A stretch of 64,000 nucleotides of DNA from Pseudomonadota bacterium. GTDB taxonomy: Bacteria > Pseudomonadota > Gammaproteobacteria > Xanthomonadales > Xanthomonadaceae. The notes beneath the pieces were generated by a model. That model saw nothing but the letters and a program-made list of their open reading frames with translations, ran no database searches and had not been told where the DNA came from. Location of the stretch: contig JAIUOJ010000002.1 of assembly GCA_020161335.1 (NCBI GenBank), positions 52,411-116,410 on the forward strand, written 5' to 3'. Numbering within the stretch: position 1 is the first letter of the stretch; the number at the start of each line of letters is the position of its first letter. Below, piece by piece: positions 63,138-64,000 of the stretch. Made by a program: the position numbers and the translations under genes.

Positions 63138-64000
63138 TCAGTCGCGCGCCGCGTAGCGCACGCTGAGGCCGTACTCGCGCCCGGGCTGGTCGTACCAGGC
63201 GATCGTTTCGTAGCGGCGGTCGAACACGTTGTTGGCGCGCGCTTCCAGCGTCCAGCGCGACGTGAGCGCCCAGGCCAGGCGCAGGTCGAGCGTGCCGTAG
63301 CCGCCCAGGCGCACGCTGTTGGCGGCGTTGTCGTAGCGATGGCTGGCGCCGCTGGCGGTCAGGCCGAGGCGCAGGTCGCCGAAGGCGCGGTCGACGTCGA
63401 GGCGCGCGCTGTTGCGCGCGCGTCGCGGCAGCAGGTTGCCGTCGTTGGCGCCATCGGTGCGGTTGCGTGGATCGGTGTGGCTGGCCTGCGCGGCGATGTC
63501 CCAGCCGGCCAGCGTGATCGCGCCGGTCAGCTCGGCGCCGCGGATGCGCGCCTGCTCGATGTTCTGCGGCGTCCAGGTGGCGTCGAGCCCGATCAGGTCG
63601 TCGATGCGCGTCTCGTACACGTCCAGGCCCCAGCGCCAGGCGTCGCCCTGCTGCGCCAGCCCGAGGTTGAAGCTCTTCGAGCGTTCCGGCGCCAGCGTCG
63701 GGTTGGCGGAGAACGGGAAGTACAGGTCGTTGAAGGTCGGTGCCTTGAAGCCGGTGCCGGCGTTCGCGCTCAGGCGCCAGCCGTTGCCGAAGCCGACGCC
63801 CCAGCCGAGGCTGCCGGTGGCGTGGCTGCCGAACTGCTCGTTGTCGTCGTTGCGCACGCTGGCCTGCACCCGGTGCGCGCCGAAGCGGCCCTGGTACTCG
63901 ACGAACACGCCGGTGTTGTCGCGGCCGTCCACGGGCGTGCCATCGCCGTCGAGGAAGGTGGTGGAGCTGGTGACCTCGTCGCGATGGCACGCCCGTGGAC
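63138..64000 (-). CDS. btuB: TonB-dependent vitamin B12 receptor, C-terminal part
   Basis: Only the C-terminal 287 residues are visible; the N-terminus lies beyond the right edge. The barrel segments SLGWGVGFGNGWRLSANAG, GFKAPTFNDLYFPFSANP, PERSKSFNLGLAQQG and the terminal ARANNVFDRRYE with REYGLSVRYA match BtuB. It lacks the usual final Phe and ends ...AARD. It transports cobalamin across the outer membrane. A 20-bp perfect inverted repeat lies in its coding sequence at the window edge (63927-63946 and 63981-64000). It is convergent with gph. Confidence 0.85.
   Translation of the reverse strand, partial: PRACHRDEVTSSTTFLDGDGTPVDGRDNTGVFVEYQGRFGAHRVQASVRNDDNEQFGSHATGSLGWGVGFGNGWRLSANAGTGFKAPTFNDLYFPFSANPTLAPERSKSFNLGLAQQGDAWRWGLDVYETRIDDLIGLDATWTPQNIEQARIRGAELTGAITLAGWDIAAQASHTDPRNRTDGANDGNLLPRRARNSARLDVDRAFGDLRLGLTASGASHRYDNAANSVRLGGYGTLDLRLAWALTSRWTLEARANNVFDRRYETIAWYDQPGREYGLSVRYAARD
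63927..64000. repeat. 20-bp perfect inverted repeat in btuB at the window edge
   Basis: The arm 63927-63946 is the exact reverse complement of 63981-64000, with a 34-bp spacer. The right arm ends exactly at the window edge, so the repeat may be longer. Confidence 0.9.

Overview
The window looks like a chromosome segment from a high-GC gammaproteobacterium of the Xanthomonadaceae/Lysobacteraceae (Luteimonas/Lysobacter/Xanthomonas type). The evidence is strongly GC-biased third codon positions, an aryl-polyene (xanthomonadin-type) pigment cluster, several large TonB-dependent receptors with N-terminal signatures typical of this group, many S9 peptidases, a DUF2782 gene beside polA, and an sRNA gene after polA that looks like Xanthomonas sX13. 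No prophage, IS element, CRISPR array, rRNA or intact tRNA is visible.

Layout. 1-13.2 kb is an aryl-polyene/xanthomonadin biosynthesis cluster in two divergent blocks. The plus-strand block holds an acyl carrier protein, a membrane protein, two acyltransferases, two hot-dog dehydratases, a LolA-like carrier, an MMPL exporter and a FabG-like reductase. Minus-strand genes encode two halogenase-type flavoproteins, a glycosyltransferase and a KS / chain-length-factor pair. 13.2-18.0 kb holds a YdcF protein, a SnoaL-like protein, a DPP-IV-like peptidase and a glutathione transferase.

18.1-47.1 kb is a carbohydrate-utilisation region: three TonB-dependent receptors, a GH30 and a GH3 glycosidase, a LacI regulator, a FucP-like sugar permease, a CPA2-type antiporter and YqhA. 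Inside it are two copies of a little-understood accessory module: receptor, then SapC-like protein, JmjC/cupin protein and tryptophan-halogenase-like flavoprotein, with an extra halogenase in copy A and a DUF6445 protein in copy B. Four 14-bp palindromes of the form TGACARCGYTGYCA (one with a single mismatch) sit before the receptors, GH3/lacI and the permease, which suggests a local LacI regulon. Two further palindromes of a different class (TGWTAGCGCTAWCA) precede receptor B and have no matching regulator in the window.

47.2-57.1 kb holds UvrD, an S9 peptidase, an internally deleted subtilase remnant with an overlapping unknown ORF, a LuxR-type regulator, 6-phosphogluconate dehydrogenase, a universal stress protein, a Gfo/Idh/MocA oxidoreductase and a DUF2782 lipoprotein. 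57.4-64 kb holds polA flanked by a covarying stem-loop family, the sX13-like sRNA, a DUF421 protein, dinB, gph and the C-terminal part of btuB, which runs off the right edge.

The best candidate for an undescribed system is the duplicated receptor-SapC-cupin-halogenase-DUF6445 module: cytoplasmic flavin and Fe/2-oxoglutarate-type enzymes co-inherited with an outer-membrane receptor and separated from it by a terminator-like hairpin in both copies. Other notable items are the two operator classes, the sX13-like RNA, the start-codon tandem repeat at 2830, and the subtilase that lost its Asp/His half.
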